Below are positions 6,116-12,533 of a stretch of 12,533 bases of DNA, piece after piece. This stretch comes from Planctomycetota bacterium (GTDB lineage: Bacteria; Planctomycetota; PUPC01; JABMSA01; JAUWKK01): the NCBI GenBank assembly GCA_030614245.1, contig JAUWKK010000042.1:1-12533 (forward strand), in the 5' to 3' direction. The translations under genes were made by a program, and so were the position numbers. The notes below the pieces were generated by a model. It ran no database searches, was not told the DNA's origin, and saw only the letters and a program-made list of their open reading frames with translations. Each line of letters starts with the position of its first letter. The first letter of the stretch is position 1.

Positions 6116-7456
6116 CTACAGCGTCCATCCCTTGCGATATTGCTTGCAGACGTAATTGTTCGCTTCAGGCAAGTTGGTGACTTTCATACTCGGGCCGTCC
6201 CACTGGATTCTGGTGTCGAACCGCTTGGCGAGATTGCCCAACTGGCAGGCCTCTGTGAGAGGCCCCGAATAGTCGAAGTTCGCGCCCGGCTGCTTGCCGC
6301 TCTTGCAGCATCTGACCCAGTCCTGCTCGTGGCTCATGCCCACTCTGGGGATGCTCTGCTGCGGCCGCTTGTATGCCTTCATTTTCGTTTCGGGTATCAG
6401 CCTCGGGGCTCCGCCGTAGAGGCCACACACCAGCGTGCCCTTACTGCCCTTGAAGAGCGCACCGCCTTGGCTGTCGCCCATTCGCCGTCCGTCTTCAAGC
6501 TCCGGCGGGCGCGGCGGCCTGAGACCGTCATACCACGTCAACGTGACGGGCGGCATGTCTCCACGCTTGGGGAACTCGTATCGCACTATGCAGGCGAGCG
6601 AATGAGTCTCGCTGTTGCGGTAGGTGGAGGTGGCATCGACGCTCGTCGGATATTTCAACTTGAGCGCCCAGAAGATGGGATCGAAGGTATGCGCCCCCCT
6701 GTCGCCCATCATGCCCGAGCCGAAGTCCCACCATCCGCGCCAGGTTTGCGGATGATAGCAGCGGTGATACGGCCGGTGCGCGGCTGGCCCGAGCCAGAGG
6801 TCCCAATCGAGCGTATCCGGCACGGGCGGCGTTTCTTTCGGACGGAACGCCCACTTCGAGCTCCATGATGCGTGCCCGGGGGGATACGTCGTCAGGCTGC
6901 ACCAGGCGTCCACCTCGCGCACGTCGCCGATGGCGCCGTCCCATATCCATTCGCAGATCAGGCGGATTGCCTCCCATGAGTGGCCCTGGATTCCCATCTG
7001 CGTGACGACCTTCGCCTTGCGGGCCGCCTCGGTGAGCGCGCGAGCCTCGAACACATACCGCGTAAGCGGCTTCTGGCAAAACACGTGCTTGCCGGCCTTC
7101 ATCGCCGCCATCGCCGTGATAGCGTGCGTATGGTCCGGCGTTGCGATTACTACCGCCTCGATTTCCTTCTGCCCATCGAGCATCTTGCGGAAATCCTTGT
7201 ACCGCTTCGCCTTCGGGTATTTATTGAACGTGCGTTGGGCATAACTGAAATCCACGTCGCACAGGGCGACGATGCTTTCGCTGGCGACGGCGCCCAAGTT
7301 GTGCGCACCCATACCACCGATGCCTATGCCGGCTATGTTGAGCTTATCGCTGGGAGCAGCCTGGCCCGGGCCGCCCAGCACACTGCGGGGAACCGCCGCG
7401 ACCGCCATCGCTGCCACGCTTGCCTTTATAAAACGGCGCCGATTGACTTCTGACAT
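6116..7456 (-). CDS. Tat-exported Gfo/Idh/MocA family oxidoreductase
   Basis: A 446-residue protein opening with a twin-arginine signal: R-R-R-F-I-K at 6-11, an alanine-rich hydrophobic stretch to about 22, and a likely cleavage site before ~30. It should therefore be exported folded, with its nicotinamide cofactor bound. The Rossmann loop G-I-G-G-M-G is at 45-50. The usual E-K-P is replaced by Q-K-P (128-130, within HVFCQKPLT), which I know from this exported subgroup. The second-domain motif D-R-G-A-H-T-F-D (252-259) supplies H256 and D259. The C-terminal half has the W-rich loops (DLWLGPA, GWWDFGSGMMGDRG) typical of planctomycete-type members. Two ATGs stand in tandem; the one at 7456 is preferred because AGGAG lies five bases before it, against two for 7459. 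A promoter lies about 60 bp upstream. The substrate is unknown, probably a sugar or glycoside. Confidence 0.92.
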   Translation of the reverse strand: MSEVNRRRFIKASVAAMAVAAVPRSVLGGPGQAAPSDKLNIAGIGIGGMGAHNLGAVASESIVALCDVDFSYAQRTFNKYPKAKRYKDFRKMLDGQKEIEAVVIATPDHTHAITAMAAMKAGKHVFCQKPLTRYVFEARALTEAARKAKVVTQMGIQGHSWEAIRLICEWIWDGAIGDVREVDAWCSLTTYPPGHASWSSKWAFRPKETPPVPDTLDWDLWLGPAAHRPYHRCYHPQTWRGWWDFGSGMMGDRGAHTFDPIFWALKLKYPTSVDATSTYRNSETHSLACIVRYEFPKRGDMPPVTLTWYDGLRPPRPPELEDGRRMGDSQGGALFKGSKGTLVCGLYGGAPRLIPETKMKAYKRPQQSIPRVGMSHEQDWVRCCKSGKQPGANFDYSGPLTEACQLGNLAKRFDTRIQWDGPSMKVTNLPEANNYVCKQYRKGWTL

Positions 7457-7514
7457 CATAGCTCCTTCCGGCTTGAACAGCCGTGACGTGAATAGTGACT
7501 AACCATTGTATGCC

Positions 7515-7542
7515 ATAATACCATGACGAAGTGCCATTTCAA
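7515..7542 (-). promoter_or_regulatory. σ70-type promoter of the Tat-exported oxidoreductase
   Basis: On the minus strand TTGAAA (7542-7537) is separated by 16 bp from TATTAT (7520-7515), each matching five of six consensus bases. The leader to the start at 7456 would be about 50 nt. A TACAAT at 7510-7505 is an alternative -10 but lacks a good -35. Confidence 0.5.
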
Positions 7543-7965
7543 TGCCCGAGTTGTCGAAACAGCATCTCGAAGGGAGTTATCGCTTCGCCGTCCATCCGCA
7601 GGCGGGCCCGCTGATGACAGGAACGCAGCCGATCTGAGTGGCGCCCCTTGCGGTGGAGTGGCAGCGAGGACGCGGCCGGTCAGGAACGTTCAATGTATTC
7701 TGCTCCAGGTAGTAGCTGCCCGGCGTAGCATCGGCCGTCGCTGACCAATGGAACCGTGCAGGCGGAGATCCAGGAAGATGCAACTGCTTTCTTCCTCGCT
7801 ATCGATGACAACCGGCGAGCATATCTGAGCTCTCCGCATGTGGAACTGTGAGCGAACCGTGCCGAACCATAACCGTCGCTGGCCCGACTGCAACCATTCT
7901 CTTCGCAGACCTCGTTGCCGCAGAAGATTGTCTTGCACTGGGGAGCACAACGCGCACCGGCCCCG
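7543..7965. other. Stretch without a supported gene between the MFS and Tat-oxidoreductase genes
   Basis: Several short frames are open on both strands, none with a ribosome-binding site plus recognisable protein features. A minus-strand frame around 7690-7783 includes A-T-A-D-A-T-P-G-S-Y-Y-L, which resembles the edge of a β-sandwich domain. That may be a decayed remnant, but the evidence is too thin to call a pseudogene. I see no RNA gene. Confidence 0.3.
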
Positions 7966-8472
7966 TCACTCTCCGTCTCGCCAGCCACGGTCGCGATTCT
8001 TGGACAGTTTCGAGGCCATCTGCCGGAGCCTGATCAGGAGGCGTATCGGCCCGAGGCGCATTCGCAGCGCATTCGAGTAGATCGTGCCGGCCACATATTG
8101 GATAGCAGCCTTCGTGGCGTAAGCCTTGGGCTCGTGCATCCCCAGCAGCCAGAGCAGCGACGCGGCGCGCAGAGTGGCGGAGATCAGGAAGAGCACCCCG
8201 TGATACGTCAGAGGCTGGCCCAGGAACGTTCCCTTCCATTCGCCCAGCGCTTCGGCCATCGCTCCCCCGAACAGCCCGCTGATTGCCCCTGCAATGGCGA
8301 GGACCAACCAGTGGACGGCCACGTAAGCGCTGCCGGCGCCCGCCCCCTGCTTCGACCGGCTCATTCCCAACAGCAGGTTGTACTTGGCCAGTTCCATGCC
8401 GGGCCAGGCGGCAGAGGCTACCAGCACACCGGTGTAACCCAGCCACCACCGCTGGGCGTGACGAGAATCCAT
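7966..8472 (-). CDS. MFS transporter, C-terminal part in a shifted frame
   Basis: This continues the transporter encoded at 8418-9452. From about 8454 down, this frame carries the expected C-terminal membrane segments: W-W-L-G-Y-T-G-V-L-V-A-S-A-A-W-P-G (W-P-G is a known landmark of this MFS group), E-L-A-K-Y-N-L-L-L-G-M-S, then S-G-L-F-G-G-A and L-T-Y-H-G-V-L-F-L. It ends in a basic cytoplasmic tail. An ATG at 8472 exists but precedes the homologous part by only six codons and has no convincing ribosome-binding site. I read this as the 3' part of one gene, separated by a one-base deletion, and not as a separate protein. Confidence 0.75.
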   Translation of the reverse strand: MDSRHAQRWWLGYTGVLVASAAWPGMELAKYNLLLGMSRSKQGAGAGSAYVAVHWLVLAIAGAISGLFGGAMAEALGEWKGTFLGQPLTYHGVLFLISATLRAASLLWLLGMHEPKAYATKAAIQYVAGTIYSNALRMRLGPIRLLIRLRQMASKLSKNRDRGWRDGE

Positions 8473-9452
8473 GACGCGGCGCCGTGAATGATGAGTAACC
8501 CGGTGATAATCATCACGGGCTTGCACCCCAGCCGGTGCATCAGTCCGCCCCAGAACCTGACAACAGCCAGCGAGAGCGCCAGGGGGATCACCACGATCAT
8601 CACGTCCGTCTGCAGGACGGTCATGCCTGCAACGTCCAACAGGTACAGCTTCACAAACTGTCCGATGAATCCCAGGCCGAGCATCTGCGTAGCGGTGAAC
8701 CCAAGATAGAGCCGGAAATCGCGATTAGCCAGAGGTCTGCTCAGTAGCTTCGACCAACTGATTCTCCGATCGGGGCGGTGAGACGTGTCAGGCACGGGAA
8801 TTAGCCAGAGGAAGTCGATCATTCCCAGGATGCCCGCGATGAAGAGAACAGCGCTGATGGTGAGCAGCAGCGTGCGCTCCCCGGTCAGTTGCGCGTTATG
8901 CAGCACATAGCCGACAACCACCGTTGCCAAGAGGCCGACCAACCGGCCGATCTGGCTGCGTCGCGGAAGATAACGCGCGCGGATGCGCTCCGGGATGACA
9001 TCCGCAAACCACGACGTGCATGCTGGAATCGTGATGTGGGCGAAGAACGACGACAGCGCTACCAGCACGAGCAGCCCCGGCCACCACCATGCGTCCGGCA
9101 GAAACCACGGTATGGCAGCGATGACCATCCATAGCCCGCGGTACGCTATCCCGGCGATCAGCAGCAGGCGCTTGCGGTGGCCATAGCGGGCCAGGAAATA
9201 GCTCGTCGGCAGTTGCATCAGCGCTCCCAGGAATGGCAGCGCCGACAGCACGCCGAATCCGAGCGGCGGCATGCCCATCAGTTGCGCGAACTTCGTCCGG
9301 GCCGAGCCGGCGCCCGTGATGTACATGAACATCGCACCGAATGCCCACGCGATGGTGATGTTGCGCATCGACCGGCGGGCGCCGGATGCGTCTTTGCGCT
9401 TCGCCTGCACAGATGGCAAAGGGCCATCCGGTGGAGCAGGGGCGGATTTCAC
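8418..9452 (-). CDS. MFS transporter, N-terminal part, truncated by frameshift
   Basis: The first ~333 residues of a 12-helix major facilitator superfamily permease of a type common in environmental, planctomycete-like genomes. The start of the membrane domain reads A-R-T-K-F-A-Q-L-M-G-M-P (51-62), a landmark of this group. It is followed by helices 2-6, a central cytoplasmic loop (P-D-T-S-H-R-P-D-R-R) and helices 7-9 (D-F-R-L-Y-L-G-F-T-A-T-Q; F-I-G-Q-F-V-K-L-Y-L-L-D-V-A-G-M). After V-T-P (331-333) the frame runs into unrelated residues and stops at 8418, while the homologous continuation lies one frame over (7966-8472). A single missing C in the CCC at 8456-8454 would explain it. The GTG start at 9452 has AAGGA about ten bases upstream; an ATG at 9368 is the alternative. 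It probably imports a sugar or sugar derivative. It is either a recent pseudogene or an assembly error. Confidence 0.85.
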   Translation of the reverse strand: MKSAPAPPDGPLPSVQAKRKDASGARRSMRNITIAWAFGAMFMYITGAGSARTKFAQLMGMPPLGFGVLSALPFLGALMQLPTSYFLARYGHRKRLLLIAGIAYRGLWMVIAAIPWFLPDAWWWPGLLVLVALSSFFAHITIPACTSWFADVIPERIRARYLPRRSQIGRLVGLLATVVVGYVLHNAQLTGERTLLLTISAVLFIAGILGMIDFLWLIPVPDTSHRPDRRISWSKLLSRPLANRDFRLYLGFTATQMLGLGFIGQFVKLYLLDVAGMTVLQTDVMIVVIPLALSLAVVRFWGGLMHRLGCKPVMIITGLLIIHGAASWILVTPSGGGWVTPVCW

Positions 9453-9618
9453 GGAGGGCTTCCTTTACAGCTTCTTGGAATGTTGATGTTGAGGGGAAAT
9501 AGGTGTGCTATATGTGGGCGAGCAGCGAGTGTCCTTGAATGTTTATTGGCCCGCTAGGGCGTCGTACTTCGGTCGACAAGGCAATACCTGTTGGTGCGTT
9601 CTGAACTCGACTTTGTGC

Positions 9619-9646
9619 CACGGTCAACCGTCTTCGGTTGGCCGTG
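9619..9646. repeat. REP-like palindrome
   Basis: CACGGTCAACCG (9619-9630), loop TCTT, then CGGTTGGCCGTG (9635-9646). This is a 12 bp stem whose only imperfection is one G-T pair. There is no following T-run on either strand. The shape suits a REP-type intergenic palindrome better than a terminator. Confidence 0.5.
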
Positions 9647-9921
9647 CTCCACGTCCAAGCGCCGCTTGAACGTGCCACCCCGGCATCACCAATGCATCCT
9701 TACCATCGAGCCGCTGAGACTCCAGCATCAGGTACAGTATCGACAATATAGATGGTAACTTCAAGGGTTTATGTGGAGGCGGCAGGTTTGGGTCAGGTAG
9801 ATACTGCCCCCTGGGGTTCGTTTTCAATGCACGGGTGCGAGGGTTCTCGGTGGAAGCTGTTTGGAAACCTTTGGAAACCTGACCGGCCCTCTGGACCGAG
9901 CGGAGAGCCTGGTACAGACGA

Positions 9922-9956
9922 AAGGCCCGAGTAGCCGAATTGACTGCCCGGGTCTT
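9922..9956 (-). terminator. Possible terminator of the PEP-CTERM gene
   Basis: The stem AAG-CCCG-AGT (9922-9932) pairs with ACT-(GCC bulge)-CGGG-CTT (9943-9956), about 28 bp beyond the stop codon on the minus strand. A short T-rich stretch (TTTCGTCT) follows. The stem has a bulge and one mismatch, so the call rests mainly on its position. Confidence 0.25.
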
Positions 9957-9984
9957 CTGTCGATTGCCGATAAAGATGCTCGGC

Positions 9985-10689
9985 TTACTTCTTGCGCCTT
10001 CTGAACGCCGCGACTACGCTGCCGACCATCGCCGAGCCGAACAGCAGCATCGAAGCCGGCTCGGGGATAATGGCAACATCATCATACTGTGCCGGATCAT
10101 ACAGCTTGTTAAAACAATCACTGTCAGGCCAATAATTGATAACCCTCCCGTTCCCCCCATAGAGATCGACGTTCCTATCTCTGGCTTGTACGAGAAGTCC
10201 TATCGTATCCCCAACTGCTACACCCATAGCCTCAAAGGGAATAGTTGCATTGTAAACAAGGTCATCTCCGCTTGTTGAAGTGGTAAAAGATAGTCCGGTA
10301 GTCCAGCCAGAATCACCTTGCTTTATCTTACTGCCACTCCACGGACAATCCCAAACATAATCCGTTGAACCAGTGTAATCGTCTGTTTCCTTTATTCTCC
10401 AGGATGCACCGTCGTTGTTATAATAATCGTAAACAAAAAGAGAATCAGTGTATGGGGTCCAGTCATTGTCGTTGTCATTATCAAGACCAATTGCCAAATA
10501 GTCTTCATCAAAAGCTATGGCCGCATCAGTAACAGTAACTTGCACGTACATATTACTTGCATCAAATGAGATGCTTCCGCTCAAGGGAGGATACTCATCT
10601 GATTGACCCGAAAAAACAAAATCCGCCTGCGCTGACGACCCAATCGCCAGTATTGCCACCCCCATCAAAAGCACCAGTTTTCGTCGCAT
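9985..10689 (-). CDS. PEP-CTERM sorting-domain protein, secreted
   Basis: A 234-residue protein with a signal peptide (MRRK, a hydrophobic stretch at 5-17, cleavage near A-Q-A at 20-22). Its C-terminal sorting signal is P-E-P at 209-211, a hydrophobic segment of about 17 residues and the basic end R-R-R-K-K. In exosortase-bearing bacteria such proteins are cut at this tail and released to the outer surface or matrix. The middle is Asp/Tyr-rich and predicted β-strand (D-Y-L-A-I-G-L-D-N-D-N-D-N-D-W; A-T-I-P-F-E-A-M-G), resembling a CBM9/DOMON-like β-sandwich; the Asp run may bind calcium. The start at 10689 was chosen for AAGGAG seven bases upstream; the open frame extends to 10737 without a usable site. 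Clearly more AT-rich than the left side of the window. Two promoters lie in tandem upstream. Confidence 0.88.
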   Translation of the reverse strand: MRRKLVLLMGVAILAIGSSAQADFVFSGQSDEYPPLSGSISFDASNMYVQVTVTDAAIAFDEDYLAIGLDNDNDNDWTPYTDSLFVYDYYNNDGASWRIKETDDYTGSTDYVWDCPWSGSKIKQGDSGWTTGLSFTTSTSGDDLVYNATIPFEAMGVAVGDTIGLLVQARDRNVDLYGGNGRVINYWPDSDCFNKLYDPAQYDDVAIIPEPASMLLFGSAMVGSVVAAFRRRKK

Positions 10690-10765
10690 TTTCTTTCTCC
10701 TTCGAGCTAAAAGCCCAGTTTTCGTTCCCATTTTCAAACGCGTTCGTTACATCCGCCAACAGCTT

Positions 10766-10788
10766 TCACTTCATGTCGGTCTTCCTCC
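10766..10788 (-). promoter_or_regulatory. Strong ribosome-binding site before a two-codon leader frame
   Basis: In the leader of the PEP-CTERM gene, GGAGG (10788-10784) lies nine bases before ATG-AAG-TGA (10774-10766), about 75 bases upstream of the real start. A second frame of 20 codons (10796-10734) overlaps it but has no ribosome-binding site. This could be a regulatory mini-ORF or a relic; nothing else supports a coding role. Confidence 0.3.
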
Positions 10789-10831
10789 TTTTTCATACAC
10801 ACATAAGGGAGATATCCACCCAGCATCCGTT

Positions 10832-10860
10832 ATAATGTGTCATGATATGATGCGTGTCAA
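10832..10860 (-). promoter_or_regulatory. Proximal promoter of the PEP-CTERM gene (repeat copy 1)
   Basis: On the minus strand TTGACA (10860-10855) is 17 bp from CATTAT (10837-10832); an overlapping TATAAC three bases further is a second possible -10. An A/T-rich tract immediately upstream (10861-10892) resembles an UP element. The leader to the ATG would be about 135 nt. Confidence 0.6.
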
Positions 10861-10960
10861 GAAAAAAATCCCAGAAAAACATATTTTTTTACGGATGGAT
10901 TTGAGTCCTGGCGCATCGTTCTTCGTGCGCACATAAGGCAGATATTCACCCATTGTTGAT

Positions 10961-10989
10961 AGAATACCACATGATGTGATGCGTGTCAA
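10961..10989 (-). promoter_or_regulatory. Distal promoter of the PEP-CTERM gene (repeat copy 2)
   Basis: On the minus strand TTGACA (10989-10984) is 17 bp from TATTCT (10966-10961), with the same A/T-rich upstream tract (10990-11030). Geometry and -35 are kept between the two copies although the spacer has diverged, which supports function. Confidence 0.6.
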
Positions 10990-11116
10990 GAAAAAAATTC
11001 CAGAAAAACATGTTATTTTACAGTTTTTTACAGTGAGTCCTGACGTGCGCTGTCGATACGTCTTGGCGCGGGGCAGAACGCGAACAGCATTGTCCTGCCG
11101 CCGCTGACGGGCGCTC

Positions 11117-11135
11117 GGGCGTTCTTGAACGTCCC
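11117..11135. repeat. Short palindrome behind the kinase gene
   Basis: GGGCGTTC and GAACGTCCC form a stem with one bulged base around a tiny loop, 11 bp beyond the kinase stop on the minus strand. No T-run follows. It may end the leuC-kinase transcript, but the evidence is only stem and position. Confidence 0.3.
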
Positions 11136-11145
11136 CGGTAATTGG

Positions 11146-11835
11146 TCAAGCGTGGGACGGCAGCCACAGCCCTTTCGAGCGTTCGCTGCTTCTATTCTTG
11201 TTTCCAGGGGCTACGCATACGCTTCCGTGTAGCATCCGCCCTATATCATCGGGCGTCGTGCGCACTTCCACCTCCAGGGTCACTATGCTCACTGAGAGGC
11301 ACCGATAATGGTCGATGAGCGGCTCGGTGCGAGCGGCGAAGACCTCCAGTCTCTTGCGCACCGATTCGGCATCGTCATCGGGGCGGCCCGAGCGGTCGCC
11401 GCCGGTATTCAGCCCGATTCGCTCGTAAACTACCTCCGGCGTGCAATCGAGCGATATCACCAACTGCACGTCAACGATGGCATCAACGCTCTCAGCCTGA
11501 CCGATGTGCCTCGGCAGCCCGTTGAGCAAGACGAAATCGTCCTCAGCAAGGCCGCTGCGCTCGATGAATCCCCTCAGAACCTTCTCGGCGATCCGGAAAT
11601 GCCCGTCCTCGAGCAGCGCGCCGGTATCGAGCACGCTCTTGAGGAAATCGACGTCCTGGGGTGCCAGGCAATCAGACGGTTCGTCGCCGGCGGCTATCCG
11701 CCGCAGCTCCCGCCCGAAGTCGAAATGCACGTATCGACGACTGCAACAGCAGCCGCGCTTCTCCAGTACATCGCCCAGCGGAGACTTCCCCGATCCAGTC
11801 GGGCCGACCAGCAGTATAGCGTTGGGCCGTGGCAT
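11146..11835 (-). CDS. Adenylate-kinase-like nucleoside monophosphate kinase
   Basis: A 229-residue P-loop kinase. The Walker A loop is G-P-T-G-S-G-K-S (11-18). N-G-L-P-R (105-109) stands where adenylate kinases have D-G-F-P-R, and G-D-R-S-G-R-P-D-D-D (146-155) with R160-K161-R162 fits the lid and the arginine cluster that closes over the phosphates. H-F-D-F-G-R-E-L-R (37-45) matches the NMP-binding segment. Length suits the family, but the substrate may not be AMP given the altered motif. The start at 11835 follows the leuC stop by four bases, with GAGG seven bases upstream, so it is translationally tied to leuC. The last ~25 residues, rich in S/K/R, look like a non-conserved extension. I cannot tell a housekeeping role from a specialised one. 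Confidence 0.8.
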   Translation of the reverse strand: MPRPNAILLVGPTGSGKSPLGDVLEKRGCCCSRRYVHFDFGRELRRIAAGDEPSDCLAPQDVDFLKSVLDTGALLEDGHFRIAEKVLRGFIERSGLAEDDFVLLNGLPRHIGQAESVDAIVDVQLVISLDCTPEVVYERIGLNTGGDRSGRPDDDAESVRKRLEVFAARTEPLIDHYRCLSVSIVTLEVEVRTTPDDIGRMLHGSVCVAPGNKNRSSERSKGLWLPSHA

Positions 11836-11839
11836 TATC

Positions 11840-12533
11840 TTACCTCTCGCGGGGATGCACGATCTTTCCCGCTATGGCCGATGCGGCGGCTACGGCGGGG
11901 CCGCAGAGGTAGACTTCGCTGCCGGGATGGCCCATTCGGCCTACGAAGTTGCGGTTGGTGGGCGCGAGCGCCCGTTCGCCTTCGGCCAGGACGCCCATGT
12001 GCCCGCCGAGGCAAGGGCCGCAGGGGGGCGTCGAGAATACCCCGCCCGCCTCGACGAACGCCTCGGCCAGACCCTCGCGGATCGACTGGAGGAATATCGC
12101 TTGCGTGCCCGGCAGGACTATCAGCCTGACGTTCGGATGCACCTTGCGCCCTCGGATGATCTCGGCGGCCTCGCGCAGGTCGAGCATGCGGCCGTTCGTA
12201 CACGAGCCTATCACCACCTGGTCGATGGCGATCTCGTCGAGGTCCTCGACGTTTCGCGAGTTCTCCGGCAGGTGCGGCAGGGCGACCTGCGGCGAGATAT
12301 TGCTCGCGTCGTATTCCCGGACTTCGCAGTATTCGGCATCGGGGTCGCTGGTGTAATAGACCGGCTCGCGCTGTGCGCGCCCGGCGGCGTATTCCTTCGT
12401 TATGTCGTCCGGCTCGATCAGCCCGGCCTTGCCGCCCGCCTCCATCGCCATATTCGACATAGTAAGCCGCGCATCCATAGGCAGCCACCTGATAACCTCG
12501 CCGCTGAGCTCCATCGCCTCGTAAAGCGCACCA
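11840..12533 (-). CDS. leuC: 3-isopropylmalate dehydratase large subunit, N-terminus cut off by window edge
   Basis: The C-terminal 230 residues of an aconitase-superfamily [4Fe-4S] enzyme that isomerises 2- to 3-isopropylmalate in leucine synthesis, working with the small subunit LeuD. The cluster ligands are visible in G-S-C-T-N-G-R and in C-G-P-C-L-G-G. The stretches N-M-A-M-E-A-G-G-K-A-G, N-R-N-F-V-G-R-M-G-H-P and Y-L-C-G-P-A-V-A-A-A-S-A match LeuC of the shorter (~420 residue) homoaconitase-like type. Homoaconitase is the main alternative. No stop or start is seen towards the right edge. The kinase gene follows four bases after the stop; a leuD gene does not follow, which is unusual for this family. 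Confidence 0.88.
   Translation of the reverse strand, partial: GALYEAMELSGEVIRWLPMDARLTMSNMAMEAGGKAGLIEPDDITKEYAAGRAQREPVYYTSDPDAEYCEVREYDASNISPQVALPHLPENSRNVEDLDEIAIDQVVIGSCTNGRMLDLREAAEIIRGRKVHPNVRLIVLPGTQAIFLQSIREGLAEAFVEAGGVFSTPPCGPCLGGHMGVLAEGERALAPTNRNFVGRMGHPGSEVYLCGPAVAAASAIAGKIVHPRER

Larger units (their letters stand above)
9453..9984. other. Intergenic region without a supported gene
   Basis: Short frames on either strand (9624-9827 minus, 9752-9934 plus) have no family features and no good ribosome-binding sites. The region holds a strong hairpin (9619-9646), a perfect tandem repeat TTGGAAACCT x2 (9861-9880) and a weak terminator-like stem (9922-9956). I found no clear promoter for the transporter gene within it. 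Confidence 0.4.
10800..11042. repeat. Tandem duplication of ~130 bp upstream of the PEP-CTERM gene
   Basis: Copy 1 (10800-10910) and copy 2 (10930-11042) both open with CACATAAGG, share GATGCGTGTCAAGAAAAAAA and CCAGAAAAACAT, and close with GAGTCCTG. The repeat period is about 130 bp with small indels. Sequence around the promoter -35 and the A-rich tract is almost identical, while the -10 flanks and spacer have diverged, so the duplication is not fresh. Confidence 0.8.

Noticed and set aside
7577..7988. Minus-strand genes in the gap beyond the transporter
   Set aside because: Several overlapping short frames, none with a ribosome-binding site, domain motif or consistent reading frame.
8418..8526. 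Programmed -1 frameshift in the transporter gene
   Set aside because: The overlap has no X-XXY-YYZ slippery heptamer and no obvious downstream stem. A one-base deletion in CCC is simpler.
9624..9934. Short genes on either strand in the gap before the PEP-CTERM gene
   Set aside because: They overlap repeats, start without ribosome-binding sites, and show no protein-like pattern.
1..12533. tRNA, rRNA, transposase or phage genes
   Set aside because: I looked for T-loop motifs, conserved rRNA stretches and transposase signatures by eye and saw none. A covariance-model scan would settle small RNAs.

Overview
The window looks like chromosome from an uncultured Gram-negative bacterium, most likely of the Planctomycetota/PVC type or a similar environmental phylum. 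The grounds are lipid A synthesis (lpxB), a PEP-CTERM exosortase substrate, a Tat-exported Gfo/Idh/MocA oxidoreductase, a DUF1080 protein, and scattered ACAGAT-type and palindromic repeats. The assignment is inferred from this gene mix; no marker gene is present. Base composition varies: the edges and the lpxB region are GC-rich, while 3243-6034 and especially 9985-11042 are clearly more AT-rich.

Layout. 1-2887, minus strand: a σ70-type promoter drives a secreted DUF1080 (3-keto-disaccharide hydrolase family) protein, followed by a Gfo/Idh/MocA oxidoreductase and lpxB, which runs off the left edge. 2909-4921: a plus-strand two-gene cassette with its own promoter, encoding a nucleoside-deoxyribosyltransferase-like protein and a small exported protein of unknown function. 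It is bracketed by inverted copies of one short repeat, which makes it the best candidate for an accessory and perhaps undescribed module. 5006-7542: a cytosolic Gfo/Idh/MocA oxidoreductase converges on a Tat-exported paralogue, with a long inverted repeat between them. 7966-9452: an MFS transporter gene broken by a single frameshift. 9985-11042: a PEP-CTERM protein whose upstream region is a ~130 bp tandem duplication, each copy carrying a TTGACA-N17 promoter. 11146-12533: an adenylate-kinase-like P-loop kinase directly behind leuC, which runs off the right edge.

Possible teamwork. Three Gfo/Idh/MocA oxidoreductases, a DUF1080 protein and an MFS transporter within 9 kb suggest sugar oxidation and cleavage through 3-keto intermediates, partly outside the cytoplasm. 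The oxidoreductase before lpxB is better explained by lipid A precursor modification (GnnA-like). LeuC belongs to leucine synthesis and appears unrelated. These links rest on gene neighbourhood and family knowledge.
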